From contig WLHA01000036.1 in assembly GCA_009702955.1 (NCBI GenBank), positions 1 through 8,253 of the forward strand: a stretch of 8,253 nt of DNA, given 5' to 3'. This DNA comes from Actinomycetota bacterium. GTDB taxonomy: Bacteria; Actinomycetota; Acidimicrobiia; IMCC26256. How positions within the stretch are numbered: the stretch's first letter is position 1; each line of letters begins with the position of its first letter. Shown here one piece after another: positions 5,512 to 8,253 of the stretch. Under the pieces are notes generated by a model. It worked only from the letters and a program-made list of their open reading frames with translations, was not told the origin of the DNA and made no database searches. The position numbers were made by a program, and so were the translations under genes.

Positions 5512-5926
5512 CGGGTTCTGCTCCGCATGCCTTGCAGCGCTCGCCGTCCCCAGATGCGGCTTTGATGCATCCTTCAACGGTTGCAGCCAGAACCTCGGCC
5601 ATGAGGGAGTGCAGACCTATTGGAGCGGTCACAAGCCACTCAACGCCTGGATGGCGATCCGCTGCCTCCTGCGTTAGCGCTGGGATGTCGACCCGCCAGT
5701 GGTTGCCCGGTAGTAAGAAGAATGGGCAGACAACAACCTTTGTAGCACCACGCTCAACGCACGCATCAAAGGCGACGCCGATACTTGGTTCAGCCAACTC
5801 CATATGAGCAGTCTCGACGATCTCATATGTATGTTTCTCAGCGAAGCTCACTGCGAAACCATCTAAGAACGTGTTGGATTCGGCACGGCGCGATCCGTGA
5901 TCAACAATTAATAGTGCTGTAGGCAT
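5489..5926 (-). CDS. Short CbiX/SirB-type sirohydrochlorin chelatase with a cysteine-rich tail
   Basis: A 145-residue single-domain chelatase of the CbiX-short class, which normally works as a homodimer. The N-terminal strand ALLIVDHGSR (4-13) carries the metal-site H10, and FFLLPGNHWRVDIP (69-82) carries the second, H76. ETAHMELAEPSI (38-49) matches the conserved middle segment. The family inserts Fe2+ or Co2+ into sirohydrochlorin for siroheme or cobalamin; which metal is used cannot be told. The C-terminus has C131-x2-C134 and C142, a tail that might bind an iron-sulfur cluster. The ATG at 5926 is chosen over an upstream in-frame ATG at 6022, which would overlap the amidohydrolase gene, because GGGAGA (5935-5940) lies eight bases before it and the domain starts at MPTALLIVDHG. 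It lies 43 bp downstream of the amidohydrolase gene, probably in one operon. It ends in tandem TAG-TGA stops. Confidence 0.85.
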   Translation of the reverse strand: MPTALLIVDHGSRRAESNTFLDGFAVSFAEKHTYEIVETAHMELAEPSIGVAFDACVERGATKVVVCPFFLLPGNHWRVDIPALTQEAADRHPGVEWLVTAPIGLHSLMAEVLAATVEGCIKAASGDGERCKACGAEPDAACNWR

Positions 5927-5969
5927 GTCGCTATTCTCCCGCACGTAAGGTGAAATTATCGAAATGGAG

Positions 5970-7685
5970 TTAACGAGCTCCGCGCACCAAAGCGCCAGGG
6001 CGAGCTCCGGTCTCCTCGCCATTACGCAGAGTTACCTGCCCGGCCAAGATTGTGGCTACATAACCAGATGCTCGCTGAATGAATCGACGCGCGTCGCCGG
6101 GTAGGTCATGCACCATTACCGGAGTGTGGAGCGTGAGCCCGGCGTGGTCGATCACGTTTATATCTGCACGCATCCCTGGTGCAAGTACCCCGCGATCGCC
6201 GAGCCCGAATAATCCTGCGGTCTGTGAAGTCATCTTCTTGATCACTGTCTCGAGAGGGATACCGTTTGAGCGATCGCGAGCCCAGTGGGTGAGCATGTAG
6301 GTGGGTGTTGACGCATCACAGGTAGTCCCGCAGTGTGCGCCGCCATCGCCGAGTCCCCATACAGTCGTTGGGTGCATGAGCATCTCTCGAACGGCATCTA
6401 GGTTTCCATCGGTGTAGTTGAGCAGCGGTCGCATCACGAATGCATGCCCATTATCTGCCAACAATGCATCGTAAAACACGCTCCAGACATCTGCCCCGGC
6501 TCGCTTCGCTATTTGAGCGATTGATGTCGATGGGTGTGGTTCATAATCGGGAGGGTCGCCGAGCGGAAACGATTTATCTGGATCAAAGAACTGACGCATC
6601 GTGGGGTCAGGGCTCGATGCCTCAGCTAGAAGTCTGCGCCGTATCTCGGGGTCTGCCATTCGCGCTACTCGTTCATCCAACGGAAGAATGCCGACAGGCC
6701 CCCAAGATGGGCAATAAGCAAAGGGGTGAAAGGTTTTGAGCCCAAGGAGGAGTGTTACCGGTCGCCCCGCGACTTGGGGTCGGACATTGGAACCCCCGGC
6801 TGCAGCCTCAGTGCAGAGATCCAGCATGCGCCTCCAAGAATCTGGGTCGTGATCGTTCTGAGTAAGTGCGAATGAAACCGGTCGTCCGCATATCGCCGCT
6901 AATCGACGCATCCAATCCATCTCGCGCTCAGGGGCCGCGAGGTCCTCGCCGAGAGCGCCTGCCGGTGCGAGTTCAAATACTCCGCCGCCTGCATCTTTGA
7001 GTGCATTTCCAAGACCAAACAACTCGTCCTCGGCAGCGAATGTTCCTGGTACTGGTTCGCCGTCTATGGCCATATGAGCAATGGTGCGTGAGGTTGAGAA
7101 TCCCAGAGCGCCGGCCGCAATTGCATCCCTCACAATGGTGGCCATTGCATCAATATCTTCTGAAGTCGCAGGCTCGTTACGTGCACCGCGCTCACCCATC
7201 ACATATGCGCGCACCGCTCCGTGCGGAATCTGCGCAGCGACATCAAGCATTTTCGGCGCTCTATCAACCGCGTCTAGGTACTCGCTAAAGGTCTCCCATT
7301 CCCAGCGGATACCTTCGCTAAGCGCTGCGCCGGGAATATCCTCAACGCCCTCCATGAGCCCGATCAGCCAGTCGTGACGATCTGGCGATACTGGTGCAAA
7401 ACCAACACCGCAGTTCCCCATGACCACTGAGGTAACCCCATGCCAACATGTCGGAGTGAGTAGCGGGTCCCATGTGACTTGCCCATCGAAGTGCGTGTGA
7501 ATATCAACGAAGCCCGGTGTAACTAGTAGCCCTGTTGCATCAATCGTCTCAGTAAGGGACCCAGCAAGGCTCCCCGGTTCGGCGACCTCGGTAATTATCC
7601 CATCGCTCACTGCAATGTCGGCGAGACGCTGGGGGCCTCCGGTTCCGTCTACGACGATTCCGCCGGTAATAACAAGATCAGACAT
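5970..7685 (-). CDS. Amidohydrolase, N-acyl-D-amino-acid deacylase-like
   Basis: A 571-residue protein of the amidohydrolase superfamily (Amidohydrolase_3/D-aminoacylase group). It opens with the small beta-sandwich strand LVITGGIVVDGTGG (4-17) and then VTPGFVDIHTHFDGQ (55-69), giving H63 and H65. C92 in VVMGNCGVGFAP matches the cysteine ligand of D-aminoacylases, and D447 in VWGLGDGGAH matches their catalytic aspartate. The C-terminal sandwich returns at GVLAPGMRADINVID (499-513). Members hydrolyse N-acyl-D-amino acids, N-carbamoyl compounds or related cyclic amides; the substrate here is unknown. Where characterised enzymes have histidine ligands on strands 5 and 6, this protein shows VFELAPAG (about 236-243) and SFALTQND (271-278), so metal binding may differ. 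No signal peptide is seen, so it is cytosolic. GGAG at 7691-7694, five bases before the ATG, supports the start. Confidence 0.87.
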   Translation of the reverse strand: MSDLVITGGIVVDGTGGPQRLADIAVSDGIITEVAEPGSLAGSLTETIDATGLLVTPGFVDIHTHFDGQVTWDPLLTPTCWHGVTSVVMGNCGVGFAPVSPDRHDWLIGLMEGVEDIPGAALSEGIRWEWETFSEYLDAVDRAPKMLDVAAQIPHGAVRAYVMGERGARNEPATSEDIDAMATIVRDAIAAGALGFSTSRTIAHMAIDGEPVPGTFAAEDELFGLGNALKDAGGGVFELAPAGALGEDLAAPEREMDWMRRLAAICGRPVSFALTQNDHDPDSWRRMLDLCTEAAAGGSNVRPQVAGRPVTLLLGLKTFHPFAYCPSWGPVGILPLDERVARMADPEIRRRLLAEASSPDPTMRQFFDPDKSFPLGDPPDYEPHPSTSIAQIAKRAGADVWSVFYDALLADNGHAFVMRPLLNYTDGNLDAVREMLMHPTTVWGLGDGGAHCGTTCDASTPTYMLTHWARDRSNGIPLETVIKKMTSQTAGLFGLGDRGVLAPGMRADINVIDHAGLTLHTPVMVHDLPGDARRFIQRASGYVATILAGQVTLRNGEETGARPGALVRGAR

Positions 7686-7745
7686 GTCCGCTCCGATGGT
7701 TGAGGATGCCCCAGCCTATTCGCGGGCAATTCGATGAGGGCTATC

Positions 7746-7769
7746 TTCGCGCTTAGTTGGAGCCGCGAA
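7746..7769. promoter_or_regulatory. Inverted repeat TTCGCG-N12-CGCGAA in a divergent spacer
   Basis: The 113-bp spacer between the leftward amidohydrolase gene and the rightward glycosyltransferase gene contains TTCGCG (7746-7751) and its inverse CGCGAA (7764-7769). A third TTCGCG lies at 7719-7724. The arrangement could be an operator or a leader hairpin for the rightward gene. I could not assign clear promoter boxes, and a 6-bp arm length is weak evidence. Confidence 0.2.
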
Positions 7770-7798
7770 ACGCTTCGGGCCGGGTAGCCTCAACGCCT

Positions 7799-8253
7799 AT
7801 GGCCCAAGAATCCTCTCGACGTTTTTGGAGCATCCTGATGCTTCTATTGGTCTTAGCCGCGGGAGTGCGAGTCGCCTACGTCTTGGGTGTTGCGGACGGC
7901 TTCAACAAGGAAAAATTTTACGACGCCGCTTATTACGAGTTAGAGGCGCGCACTGTCGCTAATGGCGATGGTTTCGCTGATCCCTTTAGGCTGCTCCCCG
8001 GTGCAGATCAGGCCATAGTCCCCGATGCGTCGCACCCCCCTCTAACCGTCATGGTGCTTGCGCCGATAGCGCGTGCTTTTGATGGTCAATTGATCCTTAG
8101 GTTCGCTAGCGCACTTGCTGGTCTTGGAGTGGTGTTGCTGAGCGCGCTGCTTGCGCGCGAGGTCGCTGGCGATCGTGCAGGCTTAATTACGGCCTTCATC
8201 GGAGCGATCTACCCATTTCTTTGGGTCAATGATGGCTTGATTATGAGTGAGTC
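7799..8253 (+). CDS. ArnT/PMT-like (GT39/GT83 type) membrane glycosyltransferase, N-terminal part (partial)
   Basis: The first 151 codons of a GT-C fold membrane protein that runs off the window; full relatives are typically 450-600 residues. After a short basic N-terminus comes a membrane segment (about 10-31), then an extracytoplasmic loop with FYDAAYYE (40-47). D42 there fits the position of the catalytic aspartate of lipid-phosphosugar-dependent transferases. ASHPPLTVMVLAP (77-89) matches the conserved 'HPP' loop and next helix. Two further hydrophobic segments (about 101-118 and 127-143) are followed by NDGLIMSE, also typical of the family. Such enzymes transfer sugars from polyprenyl-phosphate donors to lipids, proteins or cell-wall polymers outside the membrane. 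The donor and acceptor are unknown. No strong ribosome site precedes the ATG. The gene is divergent from the amidohydrolase gene. Confidence 0.85.
   Translation, partial: MAQESSRRFWSILMLLLVLAAGVRVAYVLGVADGFNKEKFYDAAYYELEARTVANGDGFADPFRLLPGADQAIVPDASHPPLTVMVLAPIARAFDGQLILRFASALAGLGVVLLSALLAREVAGDRAGLITAFIGAIYPFLWVNDGLIMSE

Noticed and set aside
5927..6022. Longer chelatase start at ATG 6022
   Set aside because: It would add 32 residues unrelated to CbiX and overlap the amidohydrolase gene. The ATG at 5926 has a good ribosome site and starts exactly at the domain.

Overview
The window looks like chromosomal DNA from a free-living bacterium, most likely an actinobacterium of the Acidimicrobiia type. 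This rests on a HisN-type histidinol-phosphatase resembling the mycobacterial one as I remember it, a FAS1-like (HadA-type) dehydratase half, a three-cysteine actinobacterial-style ferredoxin, GTG start use and moderate-to-high GC. It is an inference from gene content, since there is no rRNA or marker set here. I see no phage, transposase, toxin-antitoxin or defence gene.

Layout. Bases 1-119 are the 3' end of a phosphoglycerate mutase gene, which meets a leftward gene for a stand-alone FAS1-like/MaoC N-domain protein (128-583) tail to tail, 8 bp apart. A 175-bp divergent spacer follows. Then comes a rightward run: an MBL-fold/Rieske fusion protein (759-2321), a PHP-family metal-dependent hydrolase (2374-3015), a possible terminator, a thiolase (3129-4307), histidinol-phosphatase hisN (4320-5081) and a small ferredoxin (5197-5421). 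This run meets a leftward pair, a short CbiX-type sirohydrochlorin chelatase (5489-5926) and an N-acyl-D-amino-acid-deacylase-like amidohydrolase (5970-7685). The window ends inside a rightward GT-C membrane glycosyltransferase gene (from 7799).

How the genes fit together. This is a mosaic of housekeeping and catabolic functions rather than one pathway. The dehydratase half and thiolase suit acyl-CoA or fatty-acid metabolism. The ferredoxin could feed an oxygenase or the Rieske centre of the fusion protein, but nothing here proves that. HisN belongs to histidine biosynthesis, CbiX to siroheme or cobalamin, and the amidohydrolase to turnover of N-acylated D-amino acids or similar amides.

The most unusual feature is at the DNA level. 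Four spacers carry short perfect or near-perfect tandem duplications: 14 bp x2 at 597, 17 bp x4 at 2316, 9 bp x2 at 4300 and 13 bp x4 at 5093. The 17-bp array contains the stop codon of one gene in its first unit and the start codon of the next gene in its last unit. Each of its first three units also opens a 7-codon micro-ORF. The most notable protein is the MBL-Rieske fusion, whose domains run in the opposite order to animal CMP-Neu5Ac hydroxylase. I did not find a clear multi-gene novel system.
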